NCBI RefSeq assembly: GCF_019343195.1
Contig: NZ_RPHB01000011.1
Location: 1 to 64,000 of the forward strand
DNA: 64,000 nt
From: Arthrospiribacter ruber
GTDB lineage: Bacteria > Bacteroidota > Bacteroidia > Cytophagales > Cyclobacteriaceae
Direction: 5' to 3'
Part shown: positions 54,204 to 62,007 of the stretch, piece after piece
Position numbering within the stretch: position 1 is the first letter of the stretch
Layout of the letters: every line of letters starts with the position of its first letter
Translations under genes and position numbers: made by a program
Notes under the pieces: model-generated
What the model saw: only the letters and a program-made list of their open reading frames with translations
The model's database searches: none
What the model was told of the DNA's origin: nothing

Positions 54204-55316
54204 ATGAAGAAAAATTATCTTGTTCTGCTGATGGCGATCTTGCTGTCAGCAGTTTCTTTTCCTTTGCTGGCCCAAGAAGAAGAGGAAGAAGATTGGGATA
54301 TGTATGATGACTTGGAACTGGTAGATGAGTCCAAGGTAAAAAGGTTTGCCAAGCCTACGATAGTCGGCTTGAGTCCAACCCGTTTTTTTTCAGTTTCTTA
54401 TGACCATCAGTTGCCTTATGATATGAACTTGTCTTCGGCAAGATTTCCGGCAAGCGGAAATTCAGGCTGGGGAGTAGACGAAGCTGCGCCGATATCGGAG
54501 TCCGGAAGGGTCAACTTTACCGGAGGAATCAGGTTCAATTCCAATGTTCCGGTTATTTCAAAGAGTAACCTGGTATGGCAAAGTGGACTGAATTACATGC
54601 GTGTCGGCTATAACATCAGTAATGTAGAACAGTCAGGAGATGCCTCCGGACTGACTCAGGTTCTGGACGAAAGGGGCTTGAACAACCTCAATTGGACAAA
54701 TACCTTTTTTGTTCCGATTTCAGAAGAAAACTTCTTTATTTTCCAGGGAGCTCTGGACCTCAGCGGGGATTATGGCTGGGACCTTCAACCTTTTAATACG
54801 GTGAGGTGGAGTCTTGCAGCGGTGTATGCCAAAAGGGTATCCGAAAGGAAAAGATGGGGCCTGGGCCTTGCAAGAACTTACAGGGTAGGTAATTTGAATT
54901 ATGTACCTGTAGTGATGTATGATGTGACGAGTGCGGATAGGAAATGGGGTACAGAAATCCTTTTTCCCGCGCGGGCACATGGCAGGTACAATTTCAGCAA
55001 AAATGCGCTCTTGCTTTTTGGATATGAGCTGGAAGGACAAAGTTATAGAATAGACGGTTTTTCTGTCGGCAATAACAGCTATGAGATCCGGCGGGGCGAA
55101 TTGAGACCGAGGGTAGAGTTTCAGCGACAGTTATCTGGGCCTTTCTGGATGCATTTTCAGGCCGGATACCGGATGGATTGGACATTTAATGCCGACGAGC
55201 TCGAAGGTAGCCGCGAATTCTTTAGAGGTTTCTTTGGAACTCAGGAGTATGGCATGATCAATAATTTGAGCAATACAGTATATTTCAATATAGGGCTGAG
55301 TTTTGTGACCTTGTAA
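54204..55316 (+). CDS. DUF6268-type outer-membrane beta-barrel protein
   Basis: 370 residues, signal peptide ending LLAQEE, an acidic segment, then alternating aromatic strands and a C-terminal FNIGLSFVTL typical of outer-membrane barrels. The length and features fit the DUF6268 family. It is 4 bases after the DUF2147 gene, so it is likely co-expressed with it. A terminator follows 17 bases after the stop. Function unknown. Confidence 0.78.
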   Translation: MKKNYLVLLMAILLSAVSFPLLAQEEEEEDWDMYDDLELVDESKVKRFAKPTIVGLSPTRFFSVSYDHQLPYDMNLSSARFPASGNSGWGVDEAAPISESGRVNFTGGIRFNSNVPVISKSNLVWQSGLNYMRVGYNISNVEQSGDASGLTQVLDERGLNNLNWTNTFFVPISEENFFIFQGALDLSGDYGWDLQPFNTVRWSLAAVYAKRVSERKRWGLGLARTYRVGNLNYVPVVMYDVTSADRKWGTEILFPARAHGRYNFSKNALLLFGYELEGQSYRIDGFSVGNNSYEIRRGELRPRVEFQRQLSGPFWMHFQAGYRMDWTFNADELEGSREFFRGFFGTQEYGMINNLSNTVYFNIGLSFVTL

Positions 55317-55333
55317 TAGACTGCTTGTCAGTG

Positions 55334-55398
55334 AATATACCTTTTTGATTTGGTCTTTTTCACCTATATAGGCCGCTTCAAAAAGGTATATTTATTTT
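55334..55398 (+). terminator. Terminator-like long hairpin after the outer-membrane barrel gene
   Basis: AATATACCTTTTTGA (55334-55348) and TCAAAAAGGTATATT (55378-55392) are perfect 15-bp reverse complements around a 29-base loop, followed by TATTTTTT. The long stem and T run favour termination, although the loop is large. Confidence 0.65.
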
Positions 55399-55464
55399 TT
55401 AAGAAATTATTTTATTTTTCGAGGTTTCTCTAGTTATTTGCTGGAAATATTCAACAGCTAAACT

Positions 55465-55983
55465 ATGAAACTTAAAATCAGTTTTTTGCAAGTATTGGCC
55501 ATAAGCTTATTACTTGTTGTTTTCTCTTGTGGAGAAAAAGATGAGCCAAGAGTGTCTCCGATAGTCGGTACTTGGGCATACAGCAGTTACAATTTGGATA
55601 TAGCCATCAATGGGCAGCCAATTGTACAGTTTTTACAGGCAATTGGGGCAAGTGCGCAAGAGGCGCAGGAAGCAGCCAATGAGATCAAAGATGAATTCTT
55701 TTCTGACGAAGACTTTGAAGGAACTGAGCTGATATTTGATGCAAATGGAAATTACGAAATCAGGCAAAATGGAACTCTAGATGAAAGTGGTACATATGAA
55801 CTTTTGGAAAATAACACCAAGCTACGCCTTACATCTTCAGGAGATGTGACTGATTTTACGGTCAGACAGCTGACCAATAACCGCCTTGGAATTTCCTTCA
55901 TCGAAGAAGAAAGTGATGATTTCTTTGGTATTGGGCTTCCTGTTTTGGTGAGAGTAGAACTGGAATTGAATTTTGTGAAATAG
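55465..55983 (+). CDS. Lipocalin-like lipoprotein
   Basis: 172 residues. Lipobox VFSC (Cys about 22). PIVGTWAYSSYNLDI is the usual entry strand of lipocalin-like Bacteroidota proteins, followed by FDANGNYEIRQNGTLDESGTYEL with GT-x-Y strands and a helical insert (IGASAQEAQEAANEIKDEFF). Periplasmic or surface location is expected. No ligand can be inferred. Confidence 0.78.
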   Translation: MKLKISFLQVLAISLLLVVFSCGEKDEPRVSPIVGTWAYSSYNLDIAINGQPIVQFLQAIGASAQEAQEAANEIKDEFFSDEDFEGTELIFDANGNYEIRQNGTLDESGTYELLENNTKLRLTSSGDVTDFTVRQLTNNRLGISFIEEESDDFFGIGLPVLVRVELELNFVK

Positions 55984-56074
55984 CGTATGGAAAGTTGACA
56001 GGTTCATTTCTGATTGGGATTGGAGTGCCTCCTAATTACTTTTCTTTTTCTAGATAGAAGAGGGCAAAGGATTT

Positions 56075-56268
56075 AAGAGGCTGTCTCATATATTGATCTT
56101 CAGATTTATTAACCAAGCAAAATTCTGTTTAAGAATCAATCCCTTTGTGGCTTAGTGGCTTTGTGGCTAAAAATGCCACGAAGGCTCTAAGACACAAAGT
56201 TTCACTGATTACAAACCAAATAAAATTTTGGTAATTTTTTAAAGTATTGAATTATGAGACAGCCTCTT
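56075..56268. mobile_element. MITE-like element of 194 bp with 16-bp terminal inverted repeats
   Basis: AAGAGGCTGTCTCATA (56075-56090) is exactly reverse-complementary to TATGAGACAGCCTCTT (56253-56268). Between them lies an imperfect palindrome (CTTTGTGGC ... GCCACGAAGG ... CACAAAG). There is no ORF inside. No target-site duplication could be fixed by eye. The design fits a non-autonomous transposable element or REP-like unit. Confidence 0.75.
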
Positions 56269-56509
56269 TTTTCTTTTAGGAATTTGGCTAGATACAGGGT
56301 CTGTCTTTCAGGTTGGATGTTTAAACAATTAGGTTTAGCTTTAGATAATTTAGAAATATCCGCAATGAGTTGCGCTATTTACGCTATAAGGAACAAAAGG
56401 CGAAATAGTTGCGGGAAGAGAACTGTTATGCACTTTTCTAAAAAAGAAAAACCTAAGAATAAAATGACGGAAATTTTGTAAATCCGTCAAGGTATTAAAA
56501 TCAAAACAT
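56269..56509. other. Non-coding stretch with a compact stem-loop
   Basis: CGCAA-TGAG-TTGCG (56361-56374) is a perfect short hairpin. CTATTT (56375-56380) can pair with AAATAG (56403-56408), with TTGCGG following, so a larger fold with 56360-56414 is possible. An overlapping 75-codon ORF begins inside the MITE and looks spurious. No gene is supported between the MITE and the antitoxin. Confidence 0.4.
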
Positions 56510-56731
56510 ATGTTTGCTACAATCGAAATTGATAGGGTTAACCTAACAATCATGGGGGTGAAATTTTCAGATTTAAAGACATTAGAAAGCACAGCAAATG
56601 CTTTAGGAAGTAATATGTTTGAAGGTTTTAGACCTACGCCCAAAGGGGTTGAAATAATCCGGGATTATGTAATAGGCAAAATTTCATTGGGTGAATTAGT
56701 GAAGTTTGCGGAAGAAAAGGCTTATGTCTGA
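56510..56731 (+). CDS. VbhA-like antitoxin of a Fic locus
   Basis: 73 residues. The C-terminal part has the pattern ANALGSNMFEGFRPTPKGVE, then GKISLGELVKFAEEKA. The EGF-x-P-T-P then GKIS spacing recalls the VbhA antitoxin domain that blocks Fic AMP-transferases. Its stop overlaps the start of a truncated Fic reading frame by 8 bases, the normal order for this system. The ORF is intact, although its toxin is not. Confidence 0.65.
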   Translation: MFATIEIDRVNLTIMGVKFSDLKTLESTANALGSNMFEGFRPTPKGVEIIRDYVIGKISLGELVKFAEEKAYV

Positions 56732-56849
56732 TTCTTATAAGTACATAGACTTTGATTATACTTATGTAGACCCAAAACCAGGAATTTTAAAAAACATTCC
56801 GGGAATTACAGACCCAGATGTATTACTTTTAAAAAAGAACAGTCCATAA
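56724..56849 (+). pseudogene. Truncated Fic toxin (N-terminal 41 codons)
   Basis: It starts MSDSYKYIDFDYTYVDPKPG then ILKNIPGITDPDVLL, matching the opening of Fic-family toxins (tYtDp-x-GvLrN-x2-GI). It stops after 41 codons, far short of the HxFxxGNGRxxR catalytic core. It overlaps the antitoxin gene by 8 bases. The break follows a run of A residues and leads into unrelated sequence, so deletion or insertion is likely. Confidence 0.65.
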
Positions 56850-56990
56850 CGGTCAGGTTAACCACCTACAATGAGGTCTCTCACTGTGTCGGGGTTAAAT
56901 TGGTCGTTAGCAAAATTTATTAATGAAAATGCGAATCTTCCTGGGAGGAAACAATGAATTTTTTATCGGAAATGAGATAATACCAAGGTT

Positions 56991-57635
56991 TCAATTCACC
57001 TCAATATTGGTAAACCAAATAAACTTGACACCGTCCACATTTTTGTGTTCAGTAGCAAAGGTTACACCATTGAAATCTTTTTCAGCTTCCCAAGTGAAGG
57101 GTCTTCCCTCATCTCCATTTCCTTTACGAAATACCCACTCTTTAATCATTTTGTTGCTGTCCAAATACAAGTCATACGCATCTCCTGGAGTGTAACCGTC
57201 CTCATCGTTGTACACTATGGTCAATTTGGTAGACTTGTCTCCTGATATCGGTGCATTTGCTTCTTCTTCCACATCATAAGTGTATCCGGAATCCCAAGCC
57301 AACTGGAATGGATACATCAACCAATATTTGTCGTTGATAAATCCTGCATCAGCTTTAGGCATTTCTTCTTTTGGAAGGTCAAGGCTATAGGTATAACTTG
57401 TATCAGAATCCGCATAGTAAACTGTGCGGTCTTTGATATTCCATTTCCAGTCCCTTGTCCTGACGTCTGGTCCTACCTGTACGTTCCAGGTATAGGCAAT
57501 TGAATTGAGCTTGTCAAAATTTTCTATGCCGTAGGCTTGCGCCACTTGCATGGGAAGTGTTTTTTCTTCAGGTTGGCTGCAGGAAAGGCAGAACCATACT
57601 GTCAATACAAATAAGGTATAGCTGAGGTTTTTCAT
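56991..57635 (-). CDS. Lipoprotein of unknown function
   Basis: 214 residues from 57635, chosen because it gives a lipoprotein signal (VLTVWFCLSC with Cys about 19); the longer frame adds a basic leader. The mature part is beta-rich with VQVGPDVRTRDWKWNI and PFTWEAEKDFNGVTFATEHK, a pattern seen in exported Bacteroidota proteins with a DUF-type fold, possibly related to outer-membrane lipoprotein sorting folds. No named family was recognised. It follows the ADC-like gene on the same strand. Confidence 0.7.
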   Translation of the reverse strand: MKNLSYTLFVLTVWFCLSCSQPEEKTLPMQVAQAYGIENFDKLNSIAYTWNVQVGPDVRTRDWKWNIKDRTVYYADSDTSYTYSLDLPKEEMPKADAGFINDKYWLMYPFQLAWDSGYTYDVEEEANAPISGDKSTKLTIVYNDEDGYTPGDAYDLYLDSNKMIKEWVFRKGNGDEGRPFTWEAEKDFNGVTFATEHKNVDGVKFIWFTNIEVN

Positions 57636-57721
57636 GGATTCGGTGGTTTTGTAATTATTGAATGTAAGCTTTTTTCGCGGAAAATGTTTTTCTGATATAG
57701 AAATCAGTGCCAAGATCAAAC

Positions 57722-58384
57722 TCATTGGAGCTCTGTAATAGAAGATGGAGCCGGAAATTCTATGGAAAAAGGGCTTACTTTTACTCCAAATAGGGGCTTG
57801 AATTGACTGATGTCAGGAAAACGCTTGGCATTGATTTTCAAAGATTCAATTTTGGCCAATTTCCCCCAGCCTGATCCCCTGGGTTCTGTATGGAATGATC
57901 TTCTGTTCCATTGCTGGTGCAATTTGAGTGGTAATATTTTAGTGCTGACAGGGAATGCTATTCCTTTATGGCTGATCTTACAGAAAAAAAGAGGTTCATC
58001 TTCCTCACCCACTCCTATGGTATCCAAACCCTTCTCCGATTCCCAGATAATGGGAAGGGTTATTTTGGGAATACCCCAGTTGTACCTGCCGTTTTGTGTA
58101 CTACTTTCTGAGTTGACGATGATGTGGGATATGCTTTGTCTGTTTTCAGGCTTGAATTTTCCAGGGATCAGGAGCAGTTCCTTATATGGTCCTACAGGTG
58201 AATCATAATAGTTGACCAACATCAGGTAGCCAAACCCTCCTTTAAATTCCCCCTTTAGGTACTGAGGAATCAATGGGTGATCATTGATCCATTTTTTGGG
58301 AAACCTGTAAAGAAGAATAATTCCTTCTCCTTTCAGTTGCCAAGGAGGAGGGAAGTGCGTTTCGGGTTTTTGTAGTACACTCAT
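57722..58384 (-). CDS. Acetoacetate decarboxylase-family protein
   Basis: 220 residues. PPPWQLKGEGIILLYRF at the N-terminus, VGPYKELLLIPG in the middle, and a conserved IIVNSESSTQNGRYNWGIPK region match the acetoacetate decarboxylase superfamily (PFAM ADC type). The lysine that forms the Schiff base in true decarboxylases was not placed with confidence, so another small-molecule role is possible. It overlaps the DinB gene by 4 bases. Confidence 0.72.
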   Translation of the reverse strand: MSVLQKPETHFPPPWQLKGEGIILLYRFPKKWINDHPLIPQYLKGEFKGGFGYLMLVNYYDSPVGPYKELLLIPGKFKPENRQSISHIIVNSESSTQNGRYNWGIPKITLPIIWESEKGLDTIGVGEEDEPLFFCKISHKGIAFPVSTKILPLKLHQQWNRRSFHTEPRGSGWGKLAKIESLKINAKRFPDISQFKPLFGVKVSPFSIEFPAPSSITELQ

Positions 58385-58824
58385 CTTTTTCGGAAAATAA
58401 AATCCGTGGACACAGCTTCATCGACTTCTTCCCTGAGCATCATCGCAACTTGCCCACGGTGGTAGGTGCCGTGATTGACTATGTGCGTCATGATGTCTTG
58501 TATGGTGTCATTGAATTGCAACCCTTTGGAGGTTTTATAAGAAATAATTTGCTCCAAATTTGATTCGCTTAAGATTTCTGAAGTTTTCTGATGCACTGCT
58601 TGGTTAATGGACTTCAGGCTGTCCAAAGGGTGTACTTGCCAAACCCCGTAATGTTGGGATTTTCCTAAAATACGATTGTTCCAGATGTCTTGGGCATTGA
58701 GAATATGGGAAAAAATGCGCAGGCAATTTTCAGAAACCCGGCCTTTGTGCTTTTCAAGAATTAGAATAATCTTCTCATTGCTGCTTAGGTTGTACTGAAA
58801 AAAGTCCTCAAGAAAATGTTTCAT
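58381..58824 (-). CDS. DinB family protein
   Basis: 147 residues from 58824 (a longer frame starts inside the SDR gene). Four-helix-bundle metal-binding features: FSHILNAQDIWNNRIL (first His), TIQDIMTHIVNHGTYHRGQVAMMLRE (second and third His). DinB-like proteins are metal-dependent, possibly thiol transferases; the substrate is unknown. It lies between SDR and ADC-like genes, 10 bases from the first. Confidence 0.85.
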   Translation of the reverse strand: MKHFLEDFFQYNLSSNEKIILILEKHKGRVSENCLRIFSHILNAQDIWNNRILGKSQHYGVWQVHPLDSLKSINQAVHQKTSEILSESNLEQIISYKTSKGLQFNDTIQDIMTHIVNHGTYHRGQVAMMLREEVDEAVSTDFIFRKR

Positions 58825-58834
58825 GACTTTGGAT

Positions 58835-59587
58835 TTAATAAGGTGATGGACTGATGCTGGTCCAGCCCCCATCGATGATCAGGTTTTGACCTGTGATGTG
58901 GCGGGCTTCTTCTGATACCAGAAAGGCAGCAGCATGGGCAATGTCTGTGACAGTGGCAGGCCTTCCCATTGGAGTGATTTTGGACCATGTTTTTTCATAA
59001 TCTTCATCCATGGCCGTTCTTTTGGTCAGTGTAGCTCCAGGAGCAATGGTGTTGACATTGATATGGTATTGGGATAGCTCGATGACGAGATTCTTTGCCA
59101 ACATTTCTATGGCTGCCTTGCTCATGCCGTAGGCGGCGAGATTTTTATGGGCCTGATGTGCAGTGACCGAGGAAGTGAAAAGCAGGGAGCCACCGGATTC
59201 CTGTGTCTTCATGATTGATGCGGCTGCTTGTGCCAAAAAGAAAGTGCCTCCGGTATTCACCCTCATGACTTCCATAAAATCATCTTCCTGATATTGCCAA
59301 AAGTCCCCGTATAAAGTGATTCCTGCATTGGCTATGGCAATGTCCAGCTGTCCAAATTCTGAATTGGCCCTGTTGACCAGCTCGTGGATACAATCCCGGT
59401 CACCGGAATCTCCCTGTATACCGAGGATTTTTCCTTTACTTCCGGGCCGTAGAAATGCCAGGGCATCTTCCAGCAGGCCACCCTCCAGGTCGTTGAGGAT
59501 GATATGATGTCCCTTGAGGGTAATGAGCCGGGCGATTTCGAGACCTATGCCCTGCCCGGCTCCTGTGATGATAGCTACTTTTTGCAT
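58835..59587 (-). CDS. SDR-family oxidoreductase
   Basis: 250 residues, the standard length. Rossmann motif TGAGQGIG at residues 8-15, NAG at about 90, catalytic Ser in LLFTSSVTAHQ and Y-x3-K (YGMSKAA), then the C-terminal GQNLIIDGGWTS. It should oxidise or reduce a sugar acid or related alcohol with NAD(P). It is 10 bases from the IlvD/Edd gene, which points to a shared pathway. Confidence 0.93.
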   Translation of the reverse strand: MQKVAIITGAGQGIGLEIARLITLKGHHIILNDLEGGLLEDALAFLRPGSKGKILGIQGDSGDRDCIHELVNRANSEFGQLDIAIANAGITLYGDFWQYQEDDFMEVMRVNTGGTFFLAQAAASIMKTQESGGSLLFTSSVTAHQAHKNLAAYGMSKAAIEMLAKNLVIELSQYHINVNTIAPGATLTKRTAMDEDYEKTWSKITPMGRPATVTDIAHAAAFLVSEEARHITGQNLIIDGGWTSISPSPY

Positions 59588-59597
59588 AGCATGTTGA

Positions 59598-61316
59598 TCA
59601 ATGTGAATCTCTTTTCACTTCAGAACCTGAGGAGCCTTGAAGGAAATCAAAATCTACTCCATCATGTGCCTGATTGACTTTGTCAAGAAAAAGGTTGACA
59701 TATCCCCTCTCATAAGGCAGGGATAGCGGCTTGAACGAGGATTTCCTTTTTTCCATTTCCTCCTCTGATATCAAGAGCTCCAAGGATCTGTTGGGTACAT
59801 CGAGTTTTATCATGTCCCCGTTTTTGACCAAAGCCAATGGCCCACCAATGGCAGACTCAGGGGATACGTGCAATACTACTGTGCCATATCCGGTTCCGCT
59901 CATTCTGCCATCCGAAATCCTTACCATGTCTTTGATTCCCTTGTCCAGCAACTTTTTAGGAAGGCCCATGTTGCCTACTTCCGGCATACCTGGATAGCCT
60001 TTTGGGCCTACATTTTTCATTACCAAAACAGAATTCTCATCCACTTCCAGAGCTTCATTGTCAATTTTGGCTTTGTAGTCATCAATGTCTTCAAAAACTA
60101 TGGCCTTTCCGGTATGTGTGAGCAGGTGAGGGCTGGCAGCTGAGGGTTTGATGACTGCACCATTTGGGCAAAGATTTCCTTTGAGAACAGCAATACCTGA
60201 CTCGGGTTTGATGGGCTTTTCGAGTGTACCTATCAAATTCCTATCGTAGCACTCGGCATTGGCGATGTTTTCACCTAGTGTTTTACCATTTACTGTGATG
60301 CAGTCCCTATTGAGATGCTTTTGGATTTCTTTCATCACTGCTGGCATTCCTCCTGCATAAAACAAGTCTTCCACCCAATGCTCACCCGATGGCTGTACAT
60401 TGGCTATCAAAGGGATCTTGGCAGAGAAATGGTCAAAATCGGTAAGGTCAAGGTCCACACCGATCCTTTTGGCAATTGCGGTGAGGTGAAGGATAAAATT
60501 GGTAGAGCCGCCGATGGCAGCATTGACCATAATGGCATTTTCAAAAGCCTGCCTGCTGAGGATTTTGCTCATTTTCAGGTCTTCTTTGACCATTTCCACT
60601 ATCCGCATGCCGGCAAGGTGGGCCATTACCTTTCTTCTGGAATCGGCAGCAGGAATGGTGGCATTGTCCGGCAATGCCAATCCAAGAGATTCTACCATGG
60701 CAGCCATGGTGGAGGCCGTTCCCATTGGAGCGCAATGTCCAACTGATCTGGACATGGCCGCTTCCGCTTCGATAAAATCTTCTTGGGAAAGTTTTCCGGT
60801 CTTAAAGTCTTCTGCAAATCTCCATACATCGGAGGTGCCTATTTTTTTGCCCTTAAATCGACCCACCAACATCGGTCCTCCCGATAGGACCAGACTGGGG
60901 AGGTCTACGGAAGCTGCTCCCATGACAAGTGAAGGGGTGGTCTTATCGCATCCGCACATCAGGATGACCCCGTCCATAGGGTTGGCACGTATGCTTTCTT
61001 CCACATCCATACTGGCCAGATTTCTGAAAAGCATGGCGGTGGGTTTGATGGAGCATTCCCCCAATGACATCACGGGAAATTCAAGTGGAAATCCTCCTGC
61101 TTCCCAAACACCTCTTTTGACTGCTTCGGCGAGATCGCGGAAGTGGGCATTGCAGGGCGTGAGTTCGGAGTAGGTGTTGCAGATCCCGATGACAGGTTTT
61201 TCGCCTTCAAAAAGATGGTGGGGCAGGCCTTGATTTTTCATCCAGGAGCGGTAAATAAAACCGTCTTTACCGGTCCTTCCATACCATTCCTGACTCCTTA
61301 ATTTCTTTTTTTTCAT
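59598..61316 (-). CDS. IlvD/Edd-family dehydratase (sugar-acid type)
   Basis: 572 residues. Iron-sulfur and metal-site motifs: ICNTYSELTPCN, LMCGCDKTTPS and GHCAPMGTAST each supply a cysteine. The N-terminus RSQEWYGRTGKDGFIYRSWM is the mark of the arabinonate/xylonate dehydratase branch rather than dihydroxy-acid dehydratase. It should remove water from an aldonic acid to give a 2-keto-3-deoxy acid in the cytoplasm. The run with SDR and ADC-like genes suggests a non-phosphorylative sugar-acid route. The exact sugar cannot be read. Confidence 0.9.
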   Translation of the reverse strand: MKKKKLRSQEWYGRTGKDGFIYRSWMKNQGLPHHLFEGEKPVIGICNTYSELTPCNAHFRDLAEAVKRGVWEAGGFPLEFPVMSLGECSIKPTAMLFRNLASMDVEESIRANPMDGVILMCGCDKTTPSLVMGAASVDLPSLVLSGGPMLVGRFKGKKIGTSDVWRFAEDFKTGKLSQEDFIEAEAAMSRSVGHCAPMGTASTMAAMVESLGLALPDNATIPAADSRRKVMAHLAGMRIVEMVKEDLKMSKILSRQAFENAIMVNAAIGGSTNFILHLTAIAKRIGVDLDLTDFDHFSAKIPLIANVQPSGEHWVEDLFYAGGMPAVMKEIQKHLNRDCITVNGKTLGENIANAECYDRNLIGTLEKPIKPESGIAVLKGNLCPNGAVIKPSAASPHLLTHTGKAIVFEDIDDYKAKIDNEALEVDENSVLVMKNVGPKGYPGMPEVGNMGLPKKLLDKGIKDMVRISDGRMSGTGYGTVVLHVSPESAIGGPLALVKNGDMIKLDVPNRSLELLISEEEMEKRKSSFKPLSLPYERGYVNLFLDKVNQAHDGVDFDFLQGSSGSEVKRDSH

Positions 61317-61657
61317 AGGTTAAATAGGGTTGAATGAAATTAAAATGCAGATCATTTTATTTAGAATTGAAGTTAGGAAAAGTTTTGGAGGAATAGTGGA
61401 GGATGAGCTACAAAATGTTAACTAAATAGATTGGTTTTGGAAAGTTTTATAGTCTTATTTACTTGTCACTTATCAAGTGACCCTAGCGATTATAAGATTG
61501 CCTGAAAACAAAGGTGTATACAAATAAATTTTTGATTTGAACTCCAACACCGGAAAAAATAATTTAAAACGATTTTATCACTTAAATAATTAAATAAGCA
61601 TACCCAAAACTGGGTATTTTTTCTTGAAAACCTTAACTATTTATAGTTAATTCTTGG
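61317..61657. promoter_or_regulatory. Divergent regulatory region with two palindromes
   Basis: TACCCA-AAAC-TGGGTA (61601-61616) is a perfect 16-base dyad of a form used by LuxR/FixJ-type regulators. Since TTTTTT follows, it could also act as a terminator. TTAACTA-TTTA-TAGTTAA (61633-61650) is a second perfect dyad. Both lie upstream of the small-peptide gene, and the first half of the region is the leader of the IlvD/Edd gene on the other strand. No gene is present. Confidence 0.5.
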
Positions 61658-61686
61658 ATAATAATAATAATAATAATAATAATAAA
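61658..61686. repeat. Trinucleotide microsatellite (ATA)9
   Basis: Nine uninterrupted ATA units (27 bases) plus AA follow directly after the second palindrome and lie 72 bases before the ATG of the peptide gene. Such repeats change length by slippage and could alter promoter spacing. Confidence 0.9.
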
Positions 61687-61757
61687 TTTAAACAGTTAGT
61701 CGATTGGCTAATCGCTCTTGGCCAAGGGTTTTCATAAATTTTAAAGTTTTATTGTAT

Positions 61758-61952
61758 ATGAAAAAGTTTATTATAGGGATTGGTCTTTTGGCTCTAACCT
61801 TTGTAAATTTAATTCCTTCATTTGCGATTTGCAGGGATGGAAATGGTCAAATTGAAGTTGAAAATGGTAGAGTTTTTTCTGCAAATAATCTGGATGGCTC
61901 ATGTTCAGATTGCGATTATACTTGCTCTATGCCTATTTCATCTATTCCTTAA
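61758..61952 (+). CDS. Small secreted peptide with Cys cluster (NVEALA-like)
   Basis: 64 residues from the ATG at 61758 (the longer frame adds an unlikely leader). A signal peptide (KKFIIGIGLLALTFVNLIPS) is followed by a mature part of about 40 residues with CRDGNGQIEVENGRV and a CSDCDYTCSM cluster. Size, signal and neighbours (DUF4221-type lipoproteins) are like NVEALA-type small peptides of Bacteroidota, but the NVEALA motif itself is not visible. The role could be a secreted signal or a substrate of the next genes. Confidence 0.65.
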   Translation: MKKFIIGIGLLALTFVNLIPSFAICRDGNGQIEVENGRVFSANNLDGSCSDCDYTCSMPISSIP

Positions 61953-61958
61953 TCAAAT

Positions 61959-61993
61959 CATAGTTCTGCTATCAATAGTATAGCAGGACTATG
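61959..61993 (+). terminator. Hairpin between peptide gene and DUF4221 gene
   Basis: CATAGTTCTGCTAT (61959-61972) pairs with ATAGCAGGACTATG (61980-61993), 14 bp with a single G-T wobble, followed by TTTATTTTGTTTT. It ends only 14 bases before the next ATG, so it may be a partial terminator that gives more peptide mRNA than downstream mRNA. Confidence 0.65.
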
Positions 61994-62007
61994 TTTATTT
62001 TGTTTTA

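Noticed and set aside
56254-56481. 75-codon ORF starting at the right end of the MITE
   Set aside because: It begins inside the terminal repeat, crosses the stem-loop and has no protein-like pattern.
56840-56990. Integron attC site or recombination site after the Fic stub
   Set aside because: GGTTAAC and GGGGTTAA blocks are present, but no long stem or integrase was found.
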